DNA of 64,000 bases from the NCBI RefSeq assembly GCF_900169565.1, contig NZ_LT828648.1, forward strand, positions 870,876-934,875, read 5' to 3'. A program made the position numbers and the translations under genes. This document shows, one piece after another, positions 1 to 9,574 of this stretch. This DNA is from Nitrospira japonica (lineage in GTDB: Bacteria; Nitrospirota; Nitrospiria; Nitrospirales; Nitrospiraceae). Within the stretch, counting starts at the first letter, position 1; every line of letters starts with the position of its first letter. The notes under the pieces were generated by a model. That model was not told where the DNA came from, did no database searches, and worked only from the letters and a program-made list of their open reading frames with translations.

Positions 1-88
1 CTTACAGATTGAACCGTTCGACCTGGCCGAGCACGAACGACTCGTCGCCGAATACCCGTTGCCGTCCGCCTGGGAACAGCCGCTGTAA
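1..88 (+). CDS. C-terminal fragment of an unidentified protein
   Basis: Codons read from base 2 give an uninterrupted 28-residue tail ending in AWEQPL and a TAA stop. The upstream part lies outside the window, so no domain can be recognised. The composition (acidic, with a Trp-Glu-Gln-Pro end) and GC-rich codon use look like a real gene end. No function is assigned. Confidence 0.5.
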   Translation, partial: LQIEPFDLAEHERLVAEYPLPSAWEQPL

Positions 89-150
89 CGGGATTCCCCC
101 GCCCGGTCCCTTACCTGGTCTGGTTGCAGATATTCGGAGGCGAAGGGAGC

Positions 151-693
151 TTAACTGGCGGCTCGCAGCTTGGGGGCGAGCCGATCATGATGTTCAACGC
201 TTCGGGATTGGACGAAGGCCAGCAAGCGCTTGTTCTCCTGTGCGGCACGGAGAAACTTGAACGCAATACCCCGCTGACTGACGGATCGAACCATGGCCGC
301 CACTTCCAGCGGCGCCTGATCCTGGTCGGTCGTGATTTCCAGATAAAAAATATCGTCTACATGAACCAGCGTGTCGCTCTTGATGATGCATCCACCGACC
401 GAGAGATCCATCACAATGCCTTCTCCGCGAACCTTTCCTCCAGAAAATGATAAATAAAGGCGCACCGGAATCCTGAGATGCTGCCGTCGCTCGGTTTTGT
501 GCTCGGGCATCACCACGCCGATCCTGGAAGCCATGAATCGGCAACTGCAATGCTGGCAACTGAAGGGGGACATCATCAACAGCGCTGCGACCCGCTCACC
601 GGCGGACACCGGCTGCTCACGCAGGATTTTTTCTTGGCGGCACTGCGGACAATGGAGGAGGCGGGCCATAGCGTCGTCGAATGTGACCGGCAT
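151..693 (-). CDS. PilZ domain protein with N-terminal zinc ribbon
   Basis: A 180-aa soluble protein. The N-terminal third has two CxxC pairs (C15/C18 and C46/C49), which suggests a zinc ribbon. The second half is a PilZ domain, the family that binds cyclic di-GMP. The RxxxR element is RRQHLR (residues 69-74) and the D/NxSxxG element is DLSVGG (96-101), so both ligand-binding motifs are intact. PilZ proteins typically act as c-di-GMP effectors on motility, polysaccharide or pilus machinery. No partner gene is adjacent: the next gene on this strand (sdhB) ends about 115 bp upstream. Function beyond ligand binding is unknown. Two other short PilZ proteins occur in the window, without the zinc ribbon. 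Confidence 0.85.
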   Translation of the reverse strand: MPVTFDDAMARLLHCPQCRQEKILREQPVSAGERVAALLMMSPFSCQHCSCRFMASRIGVVMPEHKTERRQHLRIPVRLYLSFSGGKVRGEGIVMDLSVGGCIIKSDTLVHVDDIFYLEITTDQDQAPLEVAAMVRSVSQRGIAFKFLRAAQENKRLLAFVQSRSVEHHDRLAPKLRAAS

Positions 694-808
694 CCGGCTT
701 ATTGATCGGGGACTGTCTTGAGATCATCGATAATGCAACTCTCCGATCCTGTCAACAAAACAGCGCTTTTCCCTGACGACCACCAAGCGAGCCGACGCCG
801 CCGGTGGC

Positions 809-1600
809 TTAATGAAACTCTGCGTGGGGGTCGGCCGGCGCATCGGTGAGAGGGCCGGGTTCGGCGATGGTCGATCGGAGGAATTCCCGATTGAACGTGG
901 CGATGAAATGCACGCTGATCGATTTCGGACAGACGGCCTCGCACTCATATTGGTTGCCGCAGGAACCAAATCCCTCCCGATCCATGGCCTTCATCATCGC
1001 ATCGGCTCGTCTGGCCCGCTCCGGTCCGCCCTGGGGTATATGAGCCAGGTGGGATACTTTCGCCGCCACGAACAACATGGCCGACGCATTCCGACACGCC
1101 GCCACGCAGGCGCCGCAGCCGATGCAGGAGGCCGCATCCATCGCCGTTTCCGCCCGATCCTTGCCGATGAGAAAGGTATTGCCGTCGACGGCGCCTCCCG
1201 TGTTCGAAGAAATATAGCCGCCCGCCTGCATGATGCGATCCAATGCCCGGCGGTCCACAACGAGATCCCGGATCACGGGAAAGGCTCTGGCACGCCAGGG
1301 TTCGATGGTGATGACCGTCTCATCAATAAACCGCCGCATATAGAGTTGACAGGTGGCGACTCCTCGGTCGGGGCCATGAGGAATACCGTTGATGACCAGC
1401 GAGCAGGCCCCGCAGATGCCTTCGCGGCAGTCGGATTCGAAGGCGATCGGCTCTTCGCCCTTCAGAATGAGCCGTTGATTGACGACGTCCAGCATTTCGA
1501 GGAAGGACATCGCGGGACTGATATCGTCGGCGGGATAGCTCACGAACGCGCCTTGGCCGTCCGGACCCCGTTGCCGCCACACGCTCAACGTGAAGTGCAT
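809..1600 (-). CDS. sdhB: Succinate dehydrogenase/fumarate reductase iron-sulfur subunit
   Basis: A 263-aa electron-transfer subunit of complex II. It passes electrons between the flavoprotein and the membrane quinone site. The N-terminal ferredoxin domain carries the [2Fe-2S] cysteines C58, C63, C66 and C84. The C-terminal domain has C159-x2-C-x2-C-x3-C followed by [12 protein letters not shown], the ligands of the [4Fe-4S] and [3Fe-4S] clusters. It is the last gene of an sdhC-sdhA-sdhB operon on the minus strand, 28 bp after sdhA. In organisms using the reductive TCA cycle the complex can run as fumarate reductase. The sequence alone does not fix the direction. Confidence 0.93.
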   Translation of the reverse strand: MHFTLSVWRQRGPDGQGAFVSYPADDISPAMSFLEMLDVVNQRLILKGEEPIAFESDCREGICGACSLVINGIPHGPDRGVATCQLYMRRFIDETVITIEPWRARAFPVIRDLVVDRRALDRIMQAGGYISSNTGGAVDGNTFLIGKDRAETAMDAASCIGCGACVAACRNASAMLFVAAKVSHLAHIPQGGPERARRADAMMKAMDREGFGSCGNQYECEAVCPKSISVHFIATFNREFLRSTIAEPGPLTDAPADPHAEFH

Positions 1601-1628
1601 ATATCCCCGCGATTTGTTTCAGGCTCGT

Positions 1629-3542
1629 CTATTGATAATTCCGCATCGCCGGTTTGACAAATTCAAAGACCAGCGGTTCCTTGTGCAGGATCGGCGTTCC
1701 ATCGGGCTGATATTCCCACGCGGCGACATAGGCGAACCGTTCGTCGTCACGAATCGGCTCGCCGTCCGGGGTTTGGTGCTCCTCACGGAAATGCGCCCCA
1801 CATGATTCTTCGCGATGCAGCGCGTCATGGCACAGCAATTCCGCAAATTCCAGGAAGTCCGCCACCCTCCCGGCATACTCCAGTTGCTGATTGAACGTCT
1901 CCCCTGAGCCGGGAATAGCCACTTGGCGCCAGAAATCGTGCCGCAGCGGCGGAATGGTCTGCAGCGCGTGATGGAGCCCGGCGCGGCGGCGCGCCATGCC
2001 GCACGCATTCCACATGATATGGCCGAGTGCGCGATGAAACGAGGCGGCCGTGCGCGTTCCGTTGCCCTGGAGCAACTTTGTCGAGCGAATGGTTACCCGC
2101 TCCACCGCCGCGCGCGCGTCGGGATGATCACGCGTGATCGGCGCGCTCTTGGTCGTGGCCAGATAATGTCCGATCGTATACGGCAGGATGAAGTACCCGT
2201 CGGCCAATCCCTGCATCAACGAGCTGGCTCCCAGTCGATTGGCTCCATGGTCGGCGAAATTGGCCTCGCCGACGACGAAAAGGCCTGGAATGGTGCTCAT
2301 GAGATTGTAGTCGACCCAGAGGCCACCCATTGTATAGTGCGGTGCCGGATAGATCCGCATCGGAGCTTTATAGGCATCTTCTCCCGTGATGCGCTGATAC
2401 ATCTCAAACAGATTGCCGTAGCGTTCCCGAACCAGCCCCAGCCCTTCCCGCTCAATCACCTCGGCAAAATCGAGATAGACGCCATGGCCGCCCGGTCCGA
2501 CTCCGCATCCCTCGTCGCATACGGTTTTCACGGCACGTGACGCCACGTCTCGCGGCACGAGGTTGCCAAACCGCGGGTATCGCCGTTCAAGAAAATAATC
2601 CCGCTCGGACTCGAGAATCTGCTCAGGCGCCCGTGAATCCCCAGCCCGTTTGGGCACCCACATTCTTCCATCATTGCGAAGCGATTCGGACATGAGGGTC
2701 AGTTTGGCCTGATGCTCCTCACTCGGCGGAATGGCGGTCGGATGGATCTGGGTGAAACAGGGATTGGCAAATGCGGCGCCTTCTTTCCAGGCCCGATAGG
2801 TCGCGGTCACATTGGAGCCGGTCGCATTCGTCGAGAGATAGAAGATATTGCTGTACCCTCCTGTCGCGAGGACCACGGCCTGCGCCACATGCACGTCGAG
2901 CCGTCCGGAAATCAGATCGCGGACCACGATCCCACGGGCATGACCGTCGACGACGATCAAATCGAGCATTTCAGTCCGCGGATGCATGACGACCTGGCCC
3001 CGTTCGATTTGCCAGCAGAGCGCCGAATAGGCGCCCAGCAGCAATTGCTGACCTGTTTGTCCCCGGCAATAGAACGTGCGCGAGACTTGCACGCCCCCAA
3101 ATGAGCGGTTCGCCAACTGTCCCCCGTACTCGCGGGCGAAGGGGACGCCCAGTGCGACGCATTGATCGATGATCTGCGTGCTGACCTGAGCCAATCGATA
3201 GACGTTCGCTTCGCGGGAGCGGAAATCCCCTCCCTTGACGGTGTCATAGAACAGGCGGGCGATGCTGTCGCCGTCGTCCTGGTAATTCTTGGCCGCATTG
3301 ATGCCGCCTTGGGCAGCGATGCTGTGAGCGCGGCGCGGACTGTCATGAAAACAGAAGCAGTCGACGTGATAACCGAGCTGTCCCAAGGTGGAAGCGGCGC
3401 TGGCTCCCGCCAGCCCTGTTCCGACGACGATGATCTTGATGGCCTGTTTGTTGTTGGGGCTGACGAGTTTCTCGGTAAACCGGTGCCGATCCCATTTGGT
3501 TTCCAAGGGACCCGACGGCACTTTTGAATCGAGGCGGACCAT
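1629..3542 (-). CDS. sdhA: Succinate dehydrogenase/fumarate reductase flavoprotein subunit
   Basis: A 637-aa catalytic subunit of complex II, interconverting succinate and fumarate. The dinucleotide-binding loop GTGLAG lies near residue 41. The covalent FAD histidine is H73 in [10 protein letters not shown], and [10 protein letters not shown] near the C-terminal third is the conserved FAD-binding segment. The ATG at 3542 is chosen because it overlaps the sdhC stop by one base (TGATG), a translational coupling. The same frame is open for about 500 bp further upstream, but that stretch lies inside sdhC and does not resemble SdhA. It acts on the cytoplasmic side, bound to SdhB and SdhC. Confidence 0.95.
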   Translation of the reverse strand: MVRLDSKVPSGPLETKWDRHRFTEKLVSPNNKQAIKIIVVGTGLAGASAASTLGQLGYHVDCFCFHDSPRRAHSIAAQGGINAAKNYQDDGDSIARLFYDTVKGGDFRSREANVYRLAQVSTQIIDQCVALGVPFAREYGGQLANRSFGGVQVSRTFYCRGQTGQQLLLGAYSALCWQIERGQVVMHPRTEMLDLIVVDGHARGIVVRDLISGRLDVHVAQAVVLATGGYSNIFYLSTNATGSNVTATYRAWKEGAAFANPCFTQIHPTAIPPSEEHQAKLTLMSESLRNDGRMWVPKRAGDSRAPEQILESERDYFLERRYPRFGNLVPRDVASRAVKTVCDEGCGVGPGGHGVYLDFAEVIEREGLGLVRERYGNLFEMYQRITGEDAYKAPMRIYPAPHYTMGGLWVDYNLMSTIPGLFVVGEANFADHGANRLGASSLMQGLADGYFILPYTIGHYLATTKSAPITRDHPDARAAVERVTIRSTKLLQGNGTRTAASFHRALGHIMWNACGMARRRAGLHHALQTIPPLRHDFWRQVAIPGSGETFNQQLEYAGRVADFLEFAELLCHDALHREESCGAHFREEHQTPDGEPIRDDERFAYVAAWEYQPDGTPILHKEPLVFEFVKPAMRNYQ

Positions 3543-4219
3543 CAACGCAGAACTCCAAGAGCAATCGCCAAAACGATCGCCGAATTGCCCAGCGCGACCG
3601 TGCCGGCCACGAACGGACCGGCGGCTCTGAAGACCCGATTGAGGACCGGATGCTCCAATCCCAGGGTCTGCAGGCTGCTGGAGACACCGTGACTGAGGTG
3701 CACCGCCAGCACTCCTTGAGCGAGAAGATAGAGCAGCGCGAACCAGGGATTCTGAAACGTGTGGATCACCCGGCTGTAGACGTCCCGATGCCCTCTCGGA
3801 TCCAGCCTGTCCACGAAGGAAGTGTCCACGACCCCGGCGGTCAAGTGCAGCAGATGAAACACGATGAACAACAGGACCAGAGTTCCCGTCAAGGCCATCG
3901 TGCGTGAGGAGATCGATGCTTGGCGGTAGACGCGGCTTGCGTAGGCCACGGGCCGAGCCCGACGGTTTCGTATCACCAATTGGATCGTCAATCCGATGTG
4001 CAAAGCCGCGGTCAGCAGAAGTCCGATTCGAGCGGACCACAATAAGATGGGTAATTCACGAAGAAATGCCGCATAGGTGTTGAGCGCCTCCTGGCCCTCG
4101 AACACCTGCAGATTCCCCAGCATGTGGAACACGACGAAGCCGGCAAGCACCAGACCCGTCAACGCCACTACAACCTTGCTGCCAAGCGAGGTACAGAAGA
4201 CGGTGAAGAACCGCGTCAT
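3542..4219 (-). CDS. sdhC: Succinate dehydrogenase cytochrome b membrane subunit
   Basis: A 225-aa protein with about five hydrophobic helices, as in the single-anchor (B. subtilis-like) cytochrome b558 family. Candidate haem-ligand histidines lie in FHMLGN (H32), ALHIGL (H74), the HLLHLT segment and AVHLSHG. It anchors SdhAB and carries quinone and haem sites. It is the first gene of the sdhCAB operon, and its stop overlaps the sdhA start. No separate SdhD is present, consistent with a fused single anchor. Confidence 0.9.
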   Translation of the reverse strand: MTRFFTVFCTSLGSKVVVALTGLVLAGFVVFHMLGNLQVFEGQEALNTYAAFLRELPILLWSARIGLLLTAALHIGLTIQLVIRNRRARPVAYASRVYRQASISSRTMALTGTLVLLFIVFHLLHLTAGVVDTSFVDRLDPRGHRDVYSRVIHTFQNPWFALLYLLAQGVLAVHLSHGVSSSLQTLGLEHPVLNRVFRAAGPFVAGTVALGNSAIVLAIALGVLR

Positions 4220-4229
4220 CTTCGAGTCC

Positions 4230-5720
4230 TCATGGCGACGGTGCTCCGTCCCGTGCTTGTTCGCGCCGCACCGTCAAGGCGGAAACGGGATACCAGCGGT
4301 CCGCGCGCTTTCCGGCAATCGCCAACTCGACGTCTGCCGTGCTCCCATCCTCGCTCAGGACCGCCACGTCGAGATGATATCGCCCGGCCGGAAGATCCTC
4401 GGACAGAGGGTGCGCATCCTCCACTTGGATCGACGAGCCGGGCAACCAGTCCATCGGACGGGCCTCGCTCTCCCATTGTGCCACGACGGCGCCCTCATTC
4501 GATCGCAAGCGATAGGCGAGCGGATGATCGTGATACATCGGAGCCACGCCGACGTTGTTCCATTGTGACCGGACGGTGACGATGCCTCCTGGAATGGTTT
4601 CGACGGTATGCGTCAACTCGCGAAGCACCAGCCGGTACCCGAGTCGCTTCTGAAATTCCTCGATGCGTGGCCGCCAGCTCTCCGGAACTGGTTCAGACTT
4701 GGCGTTCAATACTGAGACATGCCACTCCAAGCCTTTTTGGAGAATCAGGTCGAGATTGAAGCCCTTGTCGATCCAATCCTGCATCACGCCACAGACTTCG
4801 AATTCTATGGGACCATGCTTCCACGCTTCCGCGACGACCGGATCGCGGAGTTTTCGGGCATAGACATGGTCCATGTGGTTCCAATCGGATCTGAAATACC
4901 CGTAGTCACCGAAACAGTCTCCTCGCCAGCCGGCCCCTTGAGCCGTCGCGTACGCCAGTTGGCCTCCGACCAATGCCACGAGAGGCACCGCCGGGAAGTA
5001 TTGGAAATACCAATCGGTGATCTTCCGCTGATTGTCTTCCGTCGCGTACAGCTGCTTGCAACGCGCTTCCACTCCAAGGCAACAGGCCATGTTCCATTCA
5101 CCCCAGCAACCGATCGACCCAATGTCCACATGGTCGATCGCCGGAGAGTCGCCGTACCGGGCCCCTAATGCTTTCAGGAGTCGTTCATGGGCTTCCAGGA
5201 AACGGGGATCATTGTAATCCGGAAACGTACCGCCGGAGACCGACACGCTTGCCACGCCCTTGTCCAGCAGCCAGGCCGGTGATCCGTCCTCATATTCAGT
5301 CATGATCCGAAATGCCAGGGTTTCACCCTTGGCCCTTGCCTGAGCGATCACGTCGTCCACGAGCTGAAAGTTATACTCCCCCTCTACCGGTTCAAGGTCG
5401 GCCCATGACCAACGGAAATACGCCACGGTCGAACGAGGATACTGAGTCCTTGAAGGTGGATGATCGAACCCGAAATGGAAATCGGCAAACCCCATGCCGG
5501 GATTATAGAGAATATCGTCGATTTGTAACGGATATACGGTGACTAACGGCGGCGACGCACGTTGATCGTCCGTTGCGGCGGCAGGCTCACCGGCGGTCAC
5601 GACATCGATCGAGGTTGCCAGTGAAAGGAGGAGATACCAGATCGTGAGAAGGATCGGAAACGATCGCGACGTCTTCACCAACGCTCCGCTGGTTGGAAGT
5701 CCACTTCCTTTCTCTTTCAT
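4230..5720 (-). CDS. Secreted DUF4832-type (glycoside-hydrolase-like) protein
   Basis: About 496 aa from the ATG at 5720. A TTG 27 bases further upstream is an alternative start. The N-terminus has a basic stretch and a hydrophobic segment (SFPILLTIWYLLLSLA), so it is probably exported. The body resembles DUF4832/DUF4874 proteins, TIM-barrel-like relatives of glycoside hydrolases. Recognisable blocks are NPGMGFADFHF, YFRWSWADLEPVEGEYNF and HVDIGSIGCWGEWN, the last with a Glu where the family has a conserved acid. A beta-sandwich-like tail follows. The substrate is unknown; polysaccharide processing is an inference. It lies 10 bp upstream of sdhC on the same strand and may be cotranscribed, though a functional link is not obvious. 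Confidence 0.7.
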   Translation of the reverse strand: MKEKGSGLPTSGALVKTSRSFPILLTIWYLLLSLATSIDVVTAGEPAAATDDQRASPPLVTVYPLQIDDILYNPGMGFADFHFGFDHPPSRTQYPRSTVAYFRWSWADLEPVEGEYNFQLVDDVIAQARAKGETLAFRIMTEYEDGSPAWLLDKGVASVSVSGGTFPDYNDPRFLEAHERLLKALGARYGDSPAIDHVDIGSIGCWGEWNMACCLGVEARCKQLYATEDNQRKITDWYFQYFPAVPLVALVGGQLAYATAQGAGWRGDCFGDYGYFRSDWNHMDHVYARKLRDPVVAEAWKHGPIEFEVCGVMQDWIDKGFNLDLILQKGLEWHVSVLNAKSEPVPESWRPRIEEFQKRLGYRLVLRELTHTVETIPGGIVTVRSQWNNVGVAPMYHDHPLAYRLRSNEGAVVAQWESEARPMDWLPGSSIQVEDAHPLSEDLPAGRYHLDVAVLSEDGSTADVELAIAGKRADRWYPVSALTVRREQARDGAPSP

Positions 5721-5761
5721 TGTTGAGGCCGGAACGCAAAATGTCAATCATACCGGACGAA

Positions 5762-7021
5762 TCATGTGCCGGAGATGGCGCGGCCGGCCAGCGATCCTGT
5801 CGCCCAGGCCCATTGAAAATTGAATCCGCCGATCCGCCCGTCACAGTCGAGCATCTCACCGATAAGATAAAGACCCGAGACCAGCTTGGATTCCATCGTG
5901 CGATAGTCGACCTCCTCCAGTGGAACTCCGCCGGCCGTCACCTCGGCATAATTCCACCCGCGGTCGCGCACAATCGGCAACCGAAGTCTGCTCAGCGCAT
6001 CTACCAGACGAAGACGGTCTTGACGGGGGCACTGGGCCAACAGACGCGATGGATCGCATCCCACATGCCGACCAACCTCCTCGGCAAAACGTAGCGGAAC
6101 GCGTTGAGATAGGATTTTTGCCACGGTCCTTTGAGACGACTGCATGGTCTGTTCGACCAACCACTGATCGATGTCCTCGGACCTCGAATCAGGAAGGAAA
6201 TTGGCGAATATTTCCGCATCCTGCCCCTGATGCCGCGCCAGGGTCCAGAAGCGGCTCGCATCCATCACGACGGGACCACTCACCCCGAAATGAGTCCAGA
6301 GCAGACTTCCGATCCGCTGATCCACCCTCTTCCCGTCAATGACCGTCGTCAAACGAACGATTTGTGAAAGGCCCATGAGACGTTGATGAAACATGCCTTC
6401 GTCCAAAACAAGCGGAACCAGCGCCGGACTTGTCGGAGAAACGCGGTGTCCCAACCGTTCGGCCATGACATAGCCCATTCCATCACTGCCGGATTTCGGG
6501 AGTGAACGTCCTCCCATTGCCAGTATCACTTTTTGGGCGGCCATGCTTCCTTGAGAGTGGTGCACAAGGAATAGATACCCGTCCCGAGGATCCGGCACTC
6601 GATCAATTCGACTCACGCGATGCCGACACAGAATATCCACACCCCGAGCCTGACAACTGCTGACCAAGGAGGTCAAAACTGTCCGGGCCTTGTCGGTAAC
6701 GGGAAACAACTTTCCGGTTTCCTCGCGTTTGAGCGTGACGCCAAGCGATGCAAACCAGGCAATGGTGTCCTGAACCGGAAATCCTGCGAGAACGTTTTTG
6801 ATAACCCGTCGGTTTCCGAAAAAGTCTGCCGCGGTAACCGTATGGTGCGTGACATTGCACCGTCCACCCCCGGATACGAGAATCTTCACCCCCACCGTCG
6901 CTGCTCCGTCGAGAAGCACGACACGACTCTTCGTCGCGCGAGCTTGAGTCGCGAAGAGTGCGGCGGTCAGACCGGCCGCCCCGGCCCCGACGATGACGAC
7001 ATCCGCCGTTCGCATGCTCAT
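5762..7021 (-). CDS. BaiN/HI0933-family FAD-dependent oxidoreductase
   Basis: A 419-aa flavoprotein. The FAD-binding site VVIVGAGAAGLTAA follows directly after the start MSMRTA. The family blocks KILVSGGGRCNVTH, TGKLFPVTDKA, ILAMGGRSLPKSG and the C-terminal GLYLIGEMLDCDGRIGGFN are all present. The start at 7021 is preferred; in-frame codons run 34 residues further upstream but lack homology-like features. Members are annotated as NAD(P)/FAD-dependent or aminoacetone-oxidase-like proteins, and some reduce unsaturated rings. The substrate here is unknown. No operon partner is evident. Confidence 0.85.
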   Translation of the reverse strand: MSMRTADVVIVGAGAAGLTAALFATQARATKSRVVLLDGAATVGVKILVSGGGRCNVTHHTVTAADFFGNRRVIKNVLAGFPVQDTIAWFASLGVTLKREETGKLFPVTDKARTVLTSLVSSCQARGVDILCRHRVSRIDRVPDPRDGYLFLVHHSQGSMAAQKVILAMGGRSLPKSGSDGMGYVMAERLGHRVSPTSPALVPLVLDEGMFHQRLMGLSQIVRLTTVIDGKRVDQRIGSLLWTHFGVSGPVVMDASRFWTLARHQGQDAEIFANFLPDSRSEDIDQWLVEQTMQSSQRTVAKILSQRVPLRFAEEVGRHVGCDPSRLLAQCPRQDRLRLVDALSRLRLPIVRDRGWNYAEVTAGGVPLEEVDYRTMESKLVSGLYLIGEMLDCDGRIGGFNFQWAWATGSLAGRAISGT

Positions 7022-7307
7022 CTGAGATTGCACGGAAGTGATAAGTCTTCGAGATTGACCGGCGCGCCTCACTATATAGCATGGCTCTGATGGACCAAGA
7101 GAGCCCGAGCGAATCGATCGCATTCAAGAAATGGGAAGCGTCCCGCTTGGGTTCAATCCGCCGACGAAATCAGAAATTATCCTGAGAACTTGCAGTGATC
7201 GGGATACTTTTTCGCATTAGAGGGTTTTAACTAACCGTTAACACCCCGTTAATCTTTTGCTGCTACAGTTGCGCTCGTACGCAAACCTGTTTCCGTGGAG
7301 GTGGGCA

Positions 7308-7478
7308 ATGACCTGTCAAAAATGTCACGGGTTGATGATCGAAGAGTGGCGGCCGGAATATTCGACCGACGTCACCGTACACCGTTGCATCAATTGCGGT
7401 CTGGTACTTGATCCACTGATTGCTCAGAATCGCTCATTAAAAGCGCGCGGGAAGCAACCGATTCTCGATGCAGCATAG
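7308..7478 (+). CDS. Small zinc-ribbon protein
   Basis: A 56-aa protein with two CxxC knuckles (CQKC at residues 3-6 and CINC near 29-32) about 23 residues apart, the layout of a treble-clef or zinc-ribbon fold. A strong Shine-Dalgarno (GGAGGT) precedes the ATG at 7308, so this start is preferred to an upstream TTG-type one. Function is unknown. A strong inverted repeat follows the stop codon within 12 bases. Tiny zinc-ribbon proteins of this kind often modulate transcription or translation, but nothing specific can be claimed. Confidence 0.7.
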   Translation: MTCQKCHGLMIEEWRPEYSTDVTVHRCINCGLVLDPLIAQNRSLKARGKQPILDAA

Positions 7479-7489
7479 AGCACCATCTG

Positions 7490-7527
7490 GTTCGGCCGGC
7501 ACGGATGACTTGCCGTACCGGCCGAAC
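7490..7527. repeat. Large hairpin, possible terminator
   Basis: GTTCGGCCGG (7490-7499) pairs perfectly with CCGGCCGAAC (7518-7527). After one C/A mismatch the stem continues with ACGG/CCGT, giving about 14 pairs and an 8-base loop. No T-run follows on either strand, so if it terminates the zinc-ribbon transcript it is not a canonical intrinsic terminator. It could also serve as a 3' stabilising structure. Confidence 0.55.
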
Positions 7528-7575
7528 AGGGCAGGCGTGGACGTCGCGCACACGACCGCATCGAAGCCTGGAAAG

Positions 7576-7591
7576 GGTTCCGATCGGAACC
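7576..7591. promoter_or_regulatory. 16-bp perfect palindrome, candidate operator
   Basis: GGTTCCGATCGGAACC is a perfect palindrome with no spacer, 267 bp upstream of the sigma-54 activator gene. The dyad length fits a dimeric DNA-binding protein. It differs from the GTCAG-N6-CTGAC dyads upstream of nxrA, so a different regulator is implied if it is functional. Confidence 0.3.
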
Positions 7592-7857
7592 ACGGTTCTC
7601 GCTCGTCGCGGCTCGACGTCTACCTCTACCCTGCGAAAGTGGGTGGCGAGATGATATTCCCATAAAATTCAGCGGTTACAATCTCTGCTATCCCTTTTGA
7701 CTCTGCTCCCCCCCTCTCTTTTTTTCCACGCCCCTCTTCCCTCATTTTGATCCGATCAAACCCTTTCGTAAAGTGGCGCCCCGACATCCGCTGTTGGAGG
7801 ACGGCGGCTCTCCTGTGGTAGCCTAGCAACTGCGACACTAGGACCCAACGGAACGCT

Positions 7858-9279
7858 ATGAGCATCAAACCGGTGACCGACAAGATTTTCACCATCCTGC
7901 TGGTTGAGGACAACGGCGGAGACGTGGAAGTCTTTCTGCGCACTGTTGAGGCAGAGCTTCCCCGCGAAGCAGATGAACAGGTCGACTTGGTGATCGCCGC
8001 GCGCGCAGAAGGTGCGTTGAAGGTCCTTGAAGACAGGCGAATTGATCTGGTGATCACGGAGGTCCGGCTGCCGGGAATGAGCGGCATCGAGTTGCTGCAG
8101 CGGATCCAAGCGAGAGACCGTAGGATTCCAGTCATCGTGATCAGTCGAGTAGGAACTGTGGATACCGCCGTCGAAGCGATGCGCTGCGGAGCGTTTGACT
8201 ATGTCACCAAACCATTCGAAAGACTGGACTTGGCCGCCAGGATTCACCGAGCGATGCGAATTTCTGAAATCTTATTCCGGTACGAGCCTCCCCAGAAGGG
8301 AGAGCCGCAGACATTCAAGGAATTGATTGGTGTAAGCCCCGCCATCCGCAATGTGACGGCCTTGATCGAAGCCGCCGCGCGGGTGCAGTCCACCACGTTG
8401 ATCATTGGAGAAACGGGAACCGGAAAGGAGCTGATTGCCAGGGCCATCCACGAACGGAGCGCCGAACGTGACGGCCCCTTTCAGGTCGTCGACTGCACGA
8501 CCTTCTCGGAAGGAACGGTCGAGAGCGAACTCTTCGGCCACGTGCGCGGCGCCTTTACGGGGGCCGTTGGAGATAAGCTCGGATTGATCGAACGGGGAAT
8601 TGGTGGCACGCTGTTTCTTGACGAGATCGGCGACCTGCCTCTTCCATTACAGGCAAAGCTGCTCCGGGTTCTGGAAGAGGGAGAAATGCGGGCCGTGGGA
8701 AGCGTGCAGATGAAAAAAGTCAGCGCGCGCTTCATCGCAGCGACCAATCAGGAGCTTACCGAGAAGGTAAAACGGAATGAATTCCGCAAAGATCTGTTTT
8801 TCCGACTCAATGTCATGGCCATCAGAGTGCCGCCCCTACGCGAGCGATCACAGGATATTCCTCTGCTTGCCCGCCATTTCATGTCCCGATATACGAAGGA
8901 ATTCGGTAAATATGTAAATGAATTGCATCCTTCTGCTGTCACGGAACTCGTGGCCTATCCCTGGCCTGGGAACGTTCGGGAACTTCGCAACGTCATGGAG
9001 CGGGCGGTCATGCTGGCTAACGGGGATCGCATCAGCCAAGAGGATGTTATCGGCCTGCTGCAGTTTACCGATCAAGCAAAAAGAGCCCAAGGAGATGATT
9101 ACCTCTCTCTTCCCTATGCGAAAGCGAAGGAAAAGGTATTGGAGGACTTCAGTCGCCGCTACATCAAGTCCAAACTGGACCACCATCAGGGCAACGTCAC
9201 ACATGCGGCTCAAGAGGCAGGATTACCTCGCTCCTACTTCCACGAAATTATGCGGCGATATTTGAGAGACGAGAAGTAG
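7858..9279 (+). CDS. Sigma-54-dependent response-regulator-type activator, probable nxr regulator
   Basis: 473 aa, NtrC-like architecture. A receiver-like domain (about 10-130) has the acidic pair E17/D18 and a conserved Lys in YVTKPF. The phosphoacceptor position, in LVITEVRLPG, is Glu68 instead of Asp. The AAA+ domain has Walker A (GETGTGKE), the GAFTGA loop that contacts sigma-54, and Walker B (LFLDEIGD). The C-terminal Fis-type HTH includes GNVTHAAQEAGLPRSYF. It should open sigma-54 promoters by ATP hydrolysis from upstream enhancers. The next gene downstream on the same strand, after a 465-bp spacer, is nxrA, where paired dyads and a sigma-54-like promoter occur. Control of nxrAB is therefore a reasonable inference. 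No histidine kinase lies beside it. Confidence 0.92.
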   Translation: MSIKPVTDKIFTILLVEDNGGDVEVFLRTVEAELPREADEQVDLVIAARAEGALKVLEDRRIDLVITEVRLPGMSGIELLQRIQARDRRIPVIVISRVGTVDTAVEAMRCGAFDYVTKPFERLDLAARIHRAMRISEILFRYEPPQKGEPQTFKELIGVSPAIRNVTALIEAAARVQSTTLIIGETGTGKELIARAIHERSAERDGPFQVVDCTTFSEGTVESELFGHVRGAFTGAVGDKLGLIERGIGGTLFLDEIGDLPLPLQAKLLRVLEEGEMRAVGSVQMKKVSARFIAATNQELTEKVKRNEFRKDLFFRLNVMAIRVPPLRERSQDIPLLARHFMSRYTKEFGKYVNELHPSAVTELVAYPWPGNVRELRNVMERAVMLANGDRISQEDVIGLLQFTDQAKRAQGDDYLSLPYAKAKEKVLEDFSRRYIKSKLDHHQGNVTHAAQEAGLPRSYFHEIMRRYLRDEK

Positions 9280-9367
9280 TCCCGCTGTCATTCTTTCCTT
9301 ACACTTCACCCCGTCTTTCCTTGTATCGTATTGATTTTTAATTGATTTAGTCATTATCAACTTCACT

Positions 9368-9383
9368 GTCAGCATTCACTGAC
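9368..9383. promoter_or_regulatory. Enhancer-like dyad 1 (GTCAG-N6-CTGAC)
   Basis: GTCAG and CTGAC flank the 6-base spacer CATTCA. The arms extend by one more pair (T...A). The centre is about 212 bp upstream of the -12 element of the putative sigma-54 promoter, the usual distance range for enhancer-binding activators. It is matched by a second copy downstream. Confidence 0.55.
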
Positions 9384-9433
9384 ACACAAATCATATATAA
9401 ATCATAGGCTTACGATAGTCGCCCCATTTCTTC

Positions 9434-9449
9434 GTCAGGCGCTGCTGAC
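9434..9449. promoter_or_regulatory. Enhancer-like dyad 2 (GTCAG-N6-CTGAC)
   Basis: The same arms and the same 6-base gap (GCGCTG) as dyad 1. The centres are exactly 66 bp apart, close to six helical turns, so both could lie on the same DNA face. The spacer bases differ while the arms are identical, which argues for selection on the arms rather than a simple recent duplication. Confidence 0.55.
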
Positions 9450-9574
9450 AGGCCCTGTTTTCTGCTGGATCCTGCTCGAGAACTCCTTTCAGTCAAAAAA
9501 CCATAACATGCTGATTTACAAATTGAATATCGGCATTGCGTCGCCGACATTTCCCTAGCATTTAGCCATGCTAC

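Larger units (their letters stand above)
7479..7857. other. Intergenic region between zinc-ribbon gene and nxr activator
   Basis: 379 bases without a convincing gene. It holds a large hairpin just after the zinc-ribbon gene and a 16-bp palindrome, both listed separately. A pyrimidine-rich stretch lies around 7700-7745. The promoter of the activator gene should lie here. A TACAAT hexamer near 7677 could be a -10, but no good -35 is visible. Confidence 0.5.

Noticed and set aside
3543-4040. N-terminal extension of sdhA giving an 803-residue reading frame
   Set aside because: The extension lies inside sdhC, lacks SdhA similarity, and the ATG at 3542 overlaps the sdhC stop in a normal coupling.
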